Source: an uncultured Eubacterium sp.
Lineage (GTDB): Bacteria; Bacillota; Clostridia; Lachnospirales; Lachnospiraceae
Assembly: GCA_946412445.1 (NCBI GenBank)
Contig: CAMKHH010000017.1
Coordinates: forward strand, 1-10,158
DNA: 10,158 nt
Direction: 5' to 3'
A program made the position numbers and the translations under genes. How positions within the stretch are numbered: the stretch's first letter is position 1; every line of letters begins with the position of its first letter. The notes under the pieces were generated by a model that was given only the letters and a program-made list of their open reading frames with translations, was not told the DNA's origin and did not search any database. Shown in pieces: positions 1 through 7,507 of this stretch.

Positions 1-919
1 GGTTATGCATGTCAGCGATGTGATTACAGTACTGCGGGGTGGAGAGAATGTTGCCACATTGAAAAAAAATGGCACGAATGAAAGTGAGCTGGCAGAATAT
101 ATGGTGGGTAAACCCGTCAGCTTTGCAGTAGAAAAGCAAGCGGCAAAACCTGGCCAGCCGGTGCTTAGGGTTGAGAATCTTCAAGTCAGGGGAAAGAAAG
201 GAAATCCGGCAGTAGACGGCTTGTCTCTTTGTGTCCGGTCCGGTGAAATCTATGGAATTGCGGGGGTAGACGGCAACGGACAGGCAGAGCTGATTGAAGC
301 GATAACCGGATTAGCCAGAAGCGAAGGTGGATCCATATATATTCTGAATCAGGATATGACCAATAAAAAGACCGGTAAAATACTGCGGCAGGGTGTTTCT
401 CATATCCCGGCAGACAGGCAGCATATGGGGATCCTGATGGGACAGAGTCTGATGAAAAACATGGTCTTATATGACTATGAGAATCCAAAGTACAGAAAAG
501 GAATTTTTATCGACTGGAAAAAAGAAGAAGCACATGCGAAGCAGATGGTTGAGAAGTACAACGTAAAAACACCGAGTCTGCATCTGAATATCGGATATCT
601 TTCCGGCGGGAACCAGCAGAAGGCGGTTGTTGCAAGAGAGCTTGAAAAATCACCAAAGCTTCTTTTGGCCGTGCATCCTACAAGGGGAGTAGATATCGGA
701 GCCATTGAATATATACACAGCGAGATTGTAAGGGCAAGAGATGCCGGATGTGCAGTACTGCTTATATCGACCGAATTGGATGAGGTGCTGGCTCTGGGAG
801 ATAGGATCGGAGTTATCTACGAAGGAAAAATAATTGGAGAAATGGAAGGAAAGGACGCAGCTGTTGAAAAAATCGGCATGTATATGGCGGGAATAGCCGG
901 TGAAGAGCAGGTTGTGTGA
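1..919 (+). CDS. ABC importer ATP-binding protein, nucleoside/simple-sugar class (5' partial)
   Basis: This is the C-terminal part of a tandem-ATPase ABC importer subunit; the reading frame is open to the left edge, so the start lies upstream. The first residues (VSDVITVLRGG) match the end of the first ATPase domain. A full second ATPase domain follows, with positions counted from the Met codon at 5. It has a degenerate Walker A (GVDGNGQAEL, 87-96, lacking the Lys-Ser/Thr), signature LSGGNQQK (199-206), a Walker B region with PTRGVD (225-230), and STELDE (255-260) where a canonical H-loop His would be. These changes are usual for the second domain of the RbsA/NupO families, and GVDGNGQ plus GAIEYIH favour the BmpA-NupOPQ nucleoside type. 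It would energise uptake of a nucleoside, base or sugar at the membrane. Its stop codon lies immediately before the next gene. No permease gene follows, so permeases must be upstream or elsewhere. Confidence 0.9.
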   Translation, partial: VMHVSDVITVLRGGENVATLKKNGTNESELAEYMVGKPVSFAVEKQAAKPGQPVLRVENLQVRGKKGNPAVDGLSLCVRSGEIYGIAGVDGNGQAELIEAITGLARSEGGSIYILNQDMTNKKTGKILRQGVSHIPADRQHMGILMGQSLMKNMVLYDYENPKYRKGIFIDWKKEEAHAKQMVEKYNVKTPSLHLNIGYLSGGNQQKAVVARELEKSPKLLLAVHPTRGVDIGAIEYIHSEIVRARDAGCAVLLISTELDEVLALGDRIGVIYEGKIIGEMEGKDAAVEKIGMYMAGIAGEEQVV

Positions 920-927
920 GTTTACAG

Positions 928-2337
928 ATGGGAAAAAGAGCGGATTTATTATTGAACAATGCAATCCTTGTTACGGTAGATAGAGGCAGAAGAATTTTGT
1001 ACGGCGCGTCCATGGCGGTAAAGGACGGAAGAATCGCTGAGATAGGAGAAGGCGGTGAACTGAAGAAAAAATATACGGACTGTCGGGAAGTTCTGGACTG
1101 TACGGGGAATGTCGTATTTCCAGGATTTATAAATACGCACAATCACCTCTTCCAGACACTGCTGAAAGGCCTGGGCGATGATATGGAACTTAAGAACTGG
1201 CTTGCTACGATGACTTTTCCTGCATCCAGATTTCTGGAGCCGGAGGACTGTTATTATGGGGCAATGCTGGGAATTCTGGAGGGGATCCGCAGTGGGATGA
1301 CCACAGAGGTCGATTACATGTATCCGCATGCAAGAGAAGGGCTCAGTGACAGTGTGCTGAAGGCATATCAGGAAACCGGAATCAGAGGGATCTTTGGAAG
1401 AGGATGTATGAATGCAGGAACAAACTTCGGAGTGGTGCCGGAAATTATGCAGACGAAAGAGCAGGTGGAAAGGGATCTGATCCGTATATACGACAGGTAT
1501 CATAATATGGAAAATGGGAGAATCCGGATATGGACTGCTCCTGCAGCCCTCTGGTCCAATACGGAGGATATGCTGCGGATGCTCTATGATATTGCATCTT
1601 CCTATCATGCGGGGATGACGGTACATGTATCGGAAACGCCTTTTGACAGAAAAGCGACAGAAGCGCTGCATGGCTGTGCCGGAGTAGACTGTCTTGAGAA
1701 AATAGGTGCGGCAGCAGAAAATGTTCTCATGGTTCACTGTGTACATCTGACGGAACGCGATATGGATAAGGCAGCAGCCTATGACATCAAGGTTTCTCAC
1801 AACCCGGTCAGCAATATGTACCTGGCATCAGGAGTGGCTCCGGTTCCTCAAATGCTGGAAAGGGGAATTACGGTGGGACTTGGCGTAGATGGCGCAGCCA
1901 GCAATAACGGACAGGATATGATTGAGCTTTTGAAGACAACATCCCTGCTTCAAAAGGTTTCTACCTTGAACCCAATGGTTATTACTGCTGAAAAGGTTTT
2001 GGAGATGGTCACGATCGATGGCGCCAGGGCAATTGGGATGGAGGATGAAATAGGATCGCTGGAGACAGGAAAAAAAGCAGATTTTGTGATATTTAATCCA
2101 TATCGTTCGCCAAAGGCGGTACCTCTGCATAATCCGGTATCTACACTTGTGTACGCTTCCTCGATGCAGAATATTGAAAGTGTTGCAGTGGATGGACGTT
2201 TTCTGCTGAAGGATGGGGAAATCACGGTATTACCAGATGAGAATGCCATATTACATCAGGCACAGGCGGCTGCAGAGCGGCTTTGTGAAAGAGGGAACAT
2301 CACAAACCGCAGAGAAGGACATTCCTGGAGAGCTTAG
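928..2337 (+). CDS. Amidohydrolase-superfamily deaminase (guanine/8-oxoguanine deaminase or chlorohydrolase-like)
   Basis: This is a metal-dependent hydrolase of the cytosine-deaminase-like branch of the amidohydrolase superfamily, about 469 residues, normal for the family. Counted from ATG 928, the metal and catalytic set is complete: HNH (71-73) on strand 1, His233 and Glu236 in HVSE on strand 5, His270 in the HCVH motif on strand 6, and Asp321 in GVDGAASN on strand 8. HxxE plus the strand-6 His is the deaminase pattern, so hydrolytic removal of NH3 (or a halide) from a purine, pyrimidine or triazine-like ring is the likely chemistry. Its place between a nucleoside-type transporter and a xanthine dehydrogenase suggests guanine or another aminopurine; this is inference. 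ATG 928 is preferred. GTG 916, overlapping the upstream stop as GTGA, would add four residues; both sites have weak Shine-Dalgarno matches. 8-Oxoguanine deaminase, hydroxyatrazine-hydrolase-like or S-adenosylhomocysteine deaminase activities cannot be excluded. Confidence 0.9.
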   Translation: MGKRADLLLNNAILVTVDRGRRILYGASMAVKDGRIAEIGEGGELKKKYTDCREVLDCTGNVVFPGFINTHNHLFQTLLKGLGDDMELKNWLATMTFPASRFLEPEDCYYGAMLGILEGIRSGMTTEVDYMYPHAREGLSDSVLKAYQETGIRGIFGRGCMNAGTNFGVVPEIMQTKEQVERDLIRIYDRYHNMENGRIRIWTAPAALWSNTEDMLRMLYDIASSYHAGMTVHVSETPFDRKATEALHGCAGVDCLEKIGAAAENVLMVHCVHLTERDMDKAAAYDIKVSHNPVSNMYLASGVAPVPQMLERGITVGLGVDGAASNNGQDMIELLKTTSLLQKVSTLNPMVITAEKVLEMVTIDGARAIGMEDEIGSLETGKKADFVIFNPYRSPKAVPLHNPVSTLVYASSMQNIESVAVDGRFLLKDGEITVLPDENAILHQAQAAAERLCERGNITNRREGHSWRA

Positions 2338-2351
2338 AGCGTGTCTGCTCC

Positions 2352-2358
2352 GGAGGAG
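2352..2358 (+). promoter_or_regulatory. Ribosome binding site fixing the Mo-subunit start
   Basis: GGAGGAG lies 6 nt before ATG 2365. It would sit inside the coding sequence if the in-frame GTG at 2341 were used, so it decides in favour of ATG 2365 as the start of the molybdenum subunit. Confidence 0.75.
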
Positions 2359-2364
2359 AAAACA

Positions 2365-4713
2365 ATGGAAGAAAAGGATTTTTTTGTAATTGGAACATCG
2401 CCGCCCCGGCTGGATGCCTTTGACAAGGTGACAGGACGGGCAAAGTATGCAGATGATATCATAATGCCACGGCAGCTCTATGCAGCATGTATACACAGCG
2501 CTTATCCCCATGCACTGGTGCATGTGAACGGGAATGCGGCAAGAAACATGCCGGGAGTCGCAGTTGTATTGACAGAGGAAGATTTTCCGAAGCCTCAGAG
2601 CATGCTGGATTTTTATTACTGTACCGCTCACCCCAGATTTGTAGGCGATGTGGTGGCTATAGTTGCCGTGGAAAAGAAAGAGCTGCTTGGTGCCGCGGCA
2701 GCGGCGGTTAAGGTAACTTATGAAAAACTGCCAGGAGTGTTTACGCCGGAAGAAGGAATAAAAGAAGAAAGCCCATCCATCCGTGAGAAGGGAGTGGGGA
2801 TGACGGACGGAGTGCCGGATAAAGAAAAAAGGGGAAATGTGTTCTGGGAGTCCTGGCGCCCCCTTCGAAAAGGAGACGTGGAAAAAGGATTTAAAGAATC
2901 GGAGGTAGTAATCGAAAGGACATACCGGACCCGGTTTGTAGAGCATGCTTACATTGAGCCGGAATCTGTCCTTGCCTATTATGATGACGTTACCTGCAAT
3001 GTCACGGTTCGTTCCTGTTCCCAACAAGGACATATGCCAAGGGAGTTTGTGTCAGATGCGCTGCAGATTCCCATGAACAAAGTGAGAGCCGTCCAGTGTA
3101 CGGTAGGCGGCTCCTTCGGAGGAAAGTTTGAGATGACAGGACTTATGTGTGCCCGGGCAGCCATGGTTCTTCAAAAGACGGGACGCCCCTGTAAGATGAC
3201 ATATACAAGAGAAGACTCGATTCTGGAAAGTGCCAAACGACATCCGTTTATTACAACTGTAAAAGTGGGAGCTTCCAAAGAAGGAAAAATCATGGCTTAT
3301 CAGTCCAGACAATTGGAAAACTGTGGCGCATATAATAATCAGGCACCTTGGATGAATATCCGTGCCATGGTTCATTCTGCGGGGCCATATGAAATCGAAA
3401 ACATTCGGACGGATACATTTGGCGTGTATACGAATACCCTTTCTCCATGCGCTTTTCGTGGATATAGTTCTCCCCAGGTCATATTTGGCAATGAAATGGT
3501 ATTGGATGAGCTGGCAGATGAATTGGGAATAAGTGTTGTAGATTTAAAAGCTAAGAATCTTCTAAAGAGGGGAAGCAGGACGGCGACCGGACAGGAGTTG
3601 ATTCATGAGACCCTGCTTACCGATATGATGGAGGATATTTTAAAAGCTACGGATTATGAACGAAAGGCCGAAGCTTTTCGGGAGCAGAAGGGAACATGGA
3701 GAAAAGGCATCGGACTTGTAACCAGCTATAGAGGTGCGGCTCTTGGCGGAGAAGGTGTAGATTCTTCCGGAGCCATGTTTACAGGGCTTGCGGATGGGAG
3801 TTTTATTCTGAATGCAGCCCTTATGGAGATCGGGCAGGGGCTTAAAACTGTTTACGCACAGATTGTATCAGAGGCATCCGGAATTGCGCTGGAAGATATT
3901 ATCGTGGAGGCAGTAGATACGAATTCCATTCCGGACAGCGGTCTGACTGTTGCATCCAGGGGAACAGCACAGGGCGGGCAATCTGTGAAACTGGTAGGTG
4001 AGAAGATGAAGGAAATGCTGTTGGAATCCGGAAGAATTCTGCTCCGGGCGGCCTGTGATGATGAGATTGTGCTTGAAAATAGCAGCTGTTATATAAAAAC
4101 TAAACCGGATCACAGGATTTCGGCGGCGGATATCTGTATTTACTGGAAATATGCCGGGTTACCCCTGGCAGTCTACCAGTGGTACATTCCACGTCCGCTT
4201 GTAAATGACGAGACTACCGGTCAGGGGGAGGCATTTACCACCTATGCATATGGGGCAAGTGTGGCGGAGGTGGAGGTGAATATCAAAACCGGTCGGGTGA
4301 AGGTGGAGCGTATTACCGCATATCACGACGTGGGAAAAGCGCTGAATCCTGAACTGATCCGGGGACAGATTTACGGAGGCATTATGATGGGAATAGGTTT
4401 CGGACTGTGGGAGGAGGTCCGCTTGGAGAACGGACGCACAAAGGATACGAATTTTGATTCCTACCATATAGCCACAGCACTTGATATGCCGCAGATTGAT
4501 ATCCGGTTATATGAGTGCGATGATCCGGAAGGAACCTATGGTGCAAAGTGCATCGCGGAGGCTGCGACAGAGATGATAGGAACGGCTCTTGCGCTTGCTG
4601 TGAAGCATGCTGCAGGCCATCCTGTAAGAAATCTTCCCGTTACCATGAGACAGATTATCGGAAGTGAGCATGGAGAGACGAAATTGGAAAACAAAAGGGG
4701 TGAGTTTTCATGA
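2365..4713 (+). CDS. Xanthine dehydrogenase-type molybdenum hydroxylase, Mo-cofactor (large) subunit
   Basis: This is the molybdopterin-binding catalytic subunit of a three-subunit hydroxylase that would oxidise an N-heterocycle (xanthine, hypoxanthine or similar) in the cytoplasm, passing electrons to the 2Fe-2S and FAD subunits encoded next. It has 782 residues, normal for a separate Mo subunit. From ATG 2365, the N-terminal hammerhead domain opens with DKVTGRAKYADDI (20-32). The Mo domain then shows GGSFGGK (248-254), AFRG (363-366), GQG (490-492) and a C-terminal GAKCIAEA with the expected catalytic base Glu732. Arg333 lines up by eye with bovine XDH Arg880, which supports a purine-like substrate, but the position of bovine Glu802 is Phe255. 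The Gln of the usual GQEH loop is also changed (VEHAYIEPE). The stop overlaps the next ATG by 4 bp. Alternatives are a nicotinate- or aldehyde-oxidising homologue; the family call is firm, the substrate is not. Confidence 0.93.
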   Translation: MEEKDFFVIGTSPPRLDAFDKVTGRAKYADDIIMPRQLYAACIHSAYPHALVHVNGNAARNMPGVAVVLTEEDFPKPQSMLDFYYCTAHPRFVGDVVAIVAVEKKELLGAAAAAVKVTYEKLPGVFTPEEGIKEESPSIREKGVGMTDGVPDKEKRGNVFWESWRPLRKGDVEKGFKESEVVIERTYRTRFVEHAYIEPESVLAYYDDVTCNVTVRSCSQQGHMPREFVSDALQIPMNKVRAVQCTVGGSFGGKFEMTGLMCARAAMVLQKTGRPCKMTYTREDSILESAKRHPFITTVKVGASKEGKIMAYQSRQLENCGAYNNQAPWMNIRAMVHSAGPYEIENIRTDTFGVYTNTLSPCAFRGYSSPQVIFGNEMVLDELADELGISVVDLKAKNLLKRGSRTATGQELIHETLLTDMMEDILKATDYERKAEAFREQKGTWRKGIGLVTSYRGAALGGEGVDSSGAMFTGLADGSFILNAALMEIGQGLKTVYAQIVSEASGIALEDIIVEAVDTNSIPDSGLTVASRGTAQGGQSVKLVGEKMKEMLLESGRILLRAACDDEIVLENSSCYIKTKPDHRISAADICIYWKYAGLPLAVYQWYIPRPLVNDETTGQGEAFTTYAYGASVAEVEVNIKTGRVKVERITAYHDVGKALNPELIRGQIYGGIMMGIGFGLWEEVRLENGRTKDTNFDSYHIATALDMPQIDIRLYECDDPEGTYGAKCIAEAATEMIGTALALAVKHAAGHPVRNLPVTMRQIIGSEHGETKLENKRGEFS
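4695..4704 (+). promoter_or_regulatory. Ribosome binding site of the 2Fe-2S subunit, inside the Mo-subunit gene
   Basis: AAGGGGTGAG lies 5 nt before ATG 4710 and is still within the 3' end of the Mo-subunit gene. Together with the ATGA overlap it points to translational coupling of the two subunits. Confidence 0.65.
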
Positions 4714-5183
4714 CAAAGAGAAGCATACAATTTGAGCTGAACGGGAGCAAAACAGTGGCGGAAGCAGCCGTGAATGAAAGGCTGATTGATCTGCTGCGGG
4801 ACACACTGGGACTTACCGGAACCAAAGAAGGCTGCGGAATCGGGGAATGCGGAGCCTGTACGGTGATTCTGGATGGAAGGGCAGTCAACGCCTGCCTGAT
4901 TCCGGCCTTGTCTGTGGAGGGTCATCGTATTCTGACAGTGGAAGGAATGATGCAGGATGGGAGACTGCACCCGATCCAGGAAGCATTTGTCAGGCATCAT
5001 GCGATTCAGTGCGGATTCTGTATACCAGGTCTTGTCATGAGTGCCCGTGCACTGCTGGATAAAAATCCACGGCCTGACAGAGAAGAGATTAAAAGTGCCA
5101 TTGCAGGAAATCTCTGCCGGTGCACGGGGTACGAACAGGTCATAGAAGCCATTGAAGATGCCGCATGCAGAATGGAAGGATAG
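4710..5183 (+). CDS. Xanthine dehydrogenase-type 2[2Fe-2S] iron-sulfur (small) subunit
   Basis: This small electron-transfer subunit of the molybdenum hydroxylase relays electrons from the Mo centre to FAD. It has 157 residues, the standard size. The N-terminal plant-type ferredoxin domain carries Cys42, Cys47, Cys50 and Cys62 (CGIGECGAC followed by a distal Cys). The C-terminal helical domain carries Cys101, Cys104, Cys136 and Cys138 (QCGFC and LCRCTGY). All eight ligands are present, so both [2Fe-2S] clusters should form. It starts at ATG 4710, overlapping the Mo-subunit stop (ATGA). It is followed after 40 bp by the FAD subunit. It is the only such subunit visible for two Mo subunits in the window, so it could in principle serve both. 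XdhC-like in E. coli naming; I give no symbol because the xdh letters are used differently across genera. Confidence 0.95.
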   Translation: MTKRSIQFELNGSKTVAEAAVNERLIDLLRDTLGLTGTKEGCGIGECGACTVILDGRAVNACLIPALSVEGHRILTVEGMMQDGRLHPIQEAFVRHHAIQCGFCIPGLVMSARALLDKNPRPDREEIKSAIAGNLCRCTGYEQVIEAIEDAACRMEG

Positions 5184-5208
5184 CTGTTTGACAAGCTCCG
5201 TGAGTTTT

Positions 5209-5214
5209 AGGAGG
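5209..5214 (+). promoter_or_regulatory. Ribosome binding site fixing the FAD-subunit start
   Basis: A perfect AGGAGG lies 9 nt before ATG 5224. It places the FAD-subunit start at 5224 rather than at the upstream in-frame ATG 5152, which lies inside the 2Fe-2S gene. Confidence 0.75.
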
Positions 5215-5223
5215 AAAGGGATC

Positions 5224-6159
5224 ATGAGGATTCAGAATTACGTAAAAGCGGACTCAATGAAAGAGGCGTTGGAAAGATACGAAAAAGGCTGCTGTATTTT
5301 GTTTGCAGGTGGTACGGATCTTATGGTCAAGGCGAGAGGAAGGAACGATTATCAGAATCAGACCTTTCTGGATATCGGAGGAATAGAAGAGCTTAAAGCT
5401 ATCAGGGAAGAAGGCAAAGTGATTTCTATAGGTGCGGCGGTCACATTGACAGAACTTTTGGAAAACAGGCTGGTGAAAGACCAGCTTGGACTTCTTTGCC
5501 AGGCAGCAGGTGCAGTGGCGAATGTACAGGTGAGAAATCGTGCCACGCTGGTGGGCAATGTGGCAAATGCCTGCCCTGCGGCGGACTGTGTTCCGGCGCT
5601 GATGGTGCTGGGCGCTTCCATACTTGTGGCAAGCACAAAAGGTATTCGTCAGATACCTGTGGAAGAACTGTTTTTGGAATGCCAAGCCTGTCTCCGCCAT
5701 GAGGGAATGCACATTCGAACCTGTTTTTACAGCGATCCGGCGAAGAAAAAGCTGCACCTGAATCCCGGTGAAATAATCAAGGAGATTCTGATTCCGAATC
5801 CTGGTGAAGAATTCAGATGGTATTTTTCGAAGCTGACGCAGAATTGTTCCAGTGATCTGGCAGTTGTCAATCTGGCAATGGCAGGAGCTTTGAATCAGGA
5901 GGGGAGAATCCGGGTGATAAGAACCTGTATGGGAGGTCTGTATCCGAAGCCAATGTGCATGGATGCATGGAGCACTTTGCTGCAGGGAGAGCTTCCGAGC
6001 GAAGCAGTATTCAAAAAGTATGCCGGACAGATAGGGTGTACACTTGAGAAAGAGCAGAAGATACTTGCAGATTATGCTTACAAAAAGAAGGTGGTTCCCG
6101 AACTTGTGACGGAAGGGCTTCGCAGACTGTTTTCGGAAAGGCAGGGGTATGAAAGGTGA
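5224..6159 (+). CDS. Xanthine dehydrogenase-type FAD-binding (medium) subunit with extra cysteine-containing insertion
   Basis: This FAD subunit of the molybdenum hydroxylase takes electrons from the [2Fe-2S] clusters and passes them to NAD+ or another acceptor. It has 311 residues, slightly longer than the roughly 285-300 common in the family. FAD-binding motifs are FAGGTDL (27-33) and TLVGNVANACPAAD (108-121); PGEIIKEI (181-188) begins the next conserved block. Unusual features are two Cys in the FAD loop (Cys117 and Cys122, usually Ser/Thr/Ala) and an insertion of roughly 20 residues (about 150-178) carrying Cys153, Cys156 and Cys167. Cysteine insertions in the FAD subunits of 4-hydroxybenzoyl-CoA reductase and E. 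coli PaoB bind an extra [4Fe-4S] cluster, so one is conceivable here (inference). Twelve Cys in total is high. It starts at ATG 5224 after a perfect AGGAGG. Its stop is 4 bp before the next gene's start. Confidence 0.93.
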   Translation: MRIQNYVKADSMKEALERYEKGCCILFAGGTDLMVKARGRNDYQNQTFLDIGGIEELKAIREEGKVISIGAAVTLTELLENRLVKDQLGLLCQAAGAVANVQVRNRATLVGNVANACPAADCVPALMVLGASILVASTKGIRQIPVEELFLECQACLRHEGMHIRTCFYSDPAKKKLHLNPGEIIKEILIPNPGEEFRWYFSKLTQNCSSDLAVVNLAMAGALNQEGRIRVIRTCMGGLYPKPMCMDAWSTLLQGELPSEAVFKKYAGQIGCTLEKEQKILADYAYKKKVVPELVTEGLRRLFSERQGYER

Positions 6160-6160
6160 G
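6152..6160 (+). promoter_or_regulatory. Ribosome binding site favouring ATG 6164 for the SsnA-like gene
   Basis: AAAGGTGAG lies 3 nt before ATG 6164, with its AGG core 7 nt upstream. The alternative ATG 6149 has its purine run only 1 nt away, too close to work well, so 6164 is preferred. Confidence 0.6.
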
Positions 6161-6163
6161 ATT

Positions 6164-7507
6164 ATGGGAAATGTGAAGGTCATCAAAACCGGATGGTTAA
6201 TCTGTTCTTCCACAAAGGTAATGAAACATGCGGTACTTGTAACGGAAGGAAACCGGATAAAGCAGATTTTTACTGAAAAAGAATGGAAGAAATATGAAGG
6301 GCGGGAAGATAAGAGGCCGGAGATATTGGATAAGAGTGACAGTATCGTATTTCCCGGATTTATAAACGCTCATATGCACCAATACGGAATTTTGTCACAT
6401 GGAATTCCTCAGGTGGGTAAGGTTACAGATTTCCGGACATTTCTTACCGATTACTGGTGGCCCTATATCGAGGACAGGATTCGAAAGGAAGAGGTTCTGA
6501 TTACAGCGGAGGCAACTATGGCCGAGATGATTTGCTCTGGTGTTACAGCTTTCTGTGACATCCTTGAGGCACCATATACGGAAAAGGATACGCTGCTTGC
6601 ACAGGGAGAACTGATAGAAAAAGCAGGAATGCGGGGAGTTGTTTCTCTGGAATGCTCGGAGCGTATCAGCAGGAAGAACGCCGAAGAGTGCCATAGACAG
6701 AATCTGGATACAGCAGAATATTTTTTAAAGAAACAGGGGCTTGTCAAAGGAGCGGTCTGCACTCACACCACGTTTACCTGTTCGGAAGAATTGATAAGAA
6801 AGGCTGTACAGGATGCAAGGAAAGGGGGACACATCTTTCAGTTTCATCTTTCGGAGAGTGCATATGAGCCTCAGTGGCTTAAAAAAAACAGAGGTAAACT
6901 GCCTGTCTGTCTTTATAAAGAGATAGAGGCACTTGGACCCTCCACAATTGCAACTCAATGTGTAAAAGTCACAGAAAATGAGCTGGTGTTGTTGAAAGAG
7001 AACAAAGCAAAGGTAGTTCATATGCCTGTAAGCAATTGTGAGGTGGGCGGAGGTATCGCGCCGGTTCCGCGGATGCTGGAGATTTCTATGGAACCTGCAC
7101 TTGGGACGGACGGTTACATCAATGATTTTTTTCTGGTTATGAAGGAAGCATTTCTGATACATAAGGCGGCTCTGGAGTCAGCGGAAGTAATGCCTGCCCG
7201 GCAGGTCTTTCGGATGGCTACGGAATTCGGGGCCAGGACCATGGGCCTTTTCGATTGTGGAGTGCTGGAGCCGGGAAAGAAGGCGGATCTGGTAGTCTAT
7301 AAAGAAAATCAGCCTACCCCGGTTACGGAGGAGAATATTTATGACCAGCTGGTTGTATTCGGAAACAGTGCCAATGTGACAGATGTTCTGATTGACGGAG
7401 CCTGGGTGATGAAGGACAGGAAGCTTCAGACGATAGACCGCGAGAGGGCTGCAAAAAGAGTGAGACAGTGTGCCCGCAAATTCTGGAAGGGGGTGAGAGA
7501 CAAATGA
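6164..7507 (+). CDS. SsnA-like amidohydrolase with strand-6 His replaced by Gln
   Basis: This second amidohydrolase-superfamily protein has 447 residues. It is closer to E. coli SsnA than the first one is: the strand-8 block (LGTDG, then MKEAF and an HK pair) and the C-terminal block (VFGNSANVTDVLIDG, VMKDR) resemble SsnA as I recall it. From ATG 6164, the metal ligands are H70 and H72 (AHMH), H228 with E231 (HLSE), and D316 (GTDG). THTTFT (200-205) matches the HAPYT-type substrate loop. The strand-6 position that normally reads HC or HG is Gln265 (TQCV), an unusual loss of a catalytic His. SsnA members are tied to selenium-linked molybdenum hydroxylases and to anaerobic urate/purine degradation, where ring hydrolysis or deamination is proposed. 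The gene lies 4 bp after the FAD subunit and overlaps the next gene by 4 bp. The exact reaction is unknown; it could be a diverged enzyme or one with altered chemistry. Confidence 0.85.
   Translation: MGNVKVIKTGWLICSSTKVMKHAVLVTEGNRIKQIFTEKEWKKYEGREDKRPEILDKSDSIVFPGFINAHMHQYGILSHGIPQVGKVTDFRTFLTDYWWPYIEDRIRKEEVLITAEATMAEMICSGVTAFCDILEAPYTEKDTLLAQGELIEKAGMRGVVSLECSERISRKNAEECHRQNLDTAEYFLKKQGLVKGAVCTHTTFTCSEELIRKAVQDARKGGHIFQFHLSESAYEPQWLKKNRGKLPVCLYKEIEALGPSTIATQCVKVTENELVLLKENKAKVVHMPVSNCEVGGGIAPVPRMLEISMEPALGTDGYINDFFLVMKEAFLIHKAALESAEVMPARQVFRMATEFGARTMGLFDCGVLEPGKKADLVVYKENQPTPVTEENIYDQLVVFGNSANVTDVLIDGAWVMKDRKLQTIDRERAAKRVRQCARKFWKGVRDK
7487..7496 (+). promoter_or_regulatory. Ribosome binding site fixing the DHOD-like gene start
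   Basis: AAGGGGGTGA lies 7 nt before ATG 7504, within the end of the SsnA-like gene. It supports ATG 7504 over the in-frame ATG 7468, which has no comparable site and would give a 40-bp overlap. Confidence 0.7.

Noticed and set aside
949..1800. Long open frame on the minus strand (about 283 codons) opposite the first amidohydrolase, and a similar one at 2251-3033
   Set aside because: Both lie antisense to genes with clear family motifs, have low-complexity His/Cys/Ser/Phe-rich translations, and match no family I know; they are shadows of the coding strand.
5184..5223. The 40-bp gap between the 2Fe-2S and FAD subunit genes as a regulatory or terminator site
   Set aside because: No GC-rich hairpin followed by a T run is seen; apart from the AGGAGG ribosome binding site it holds nothing I can support.
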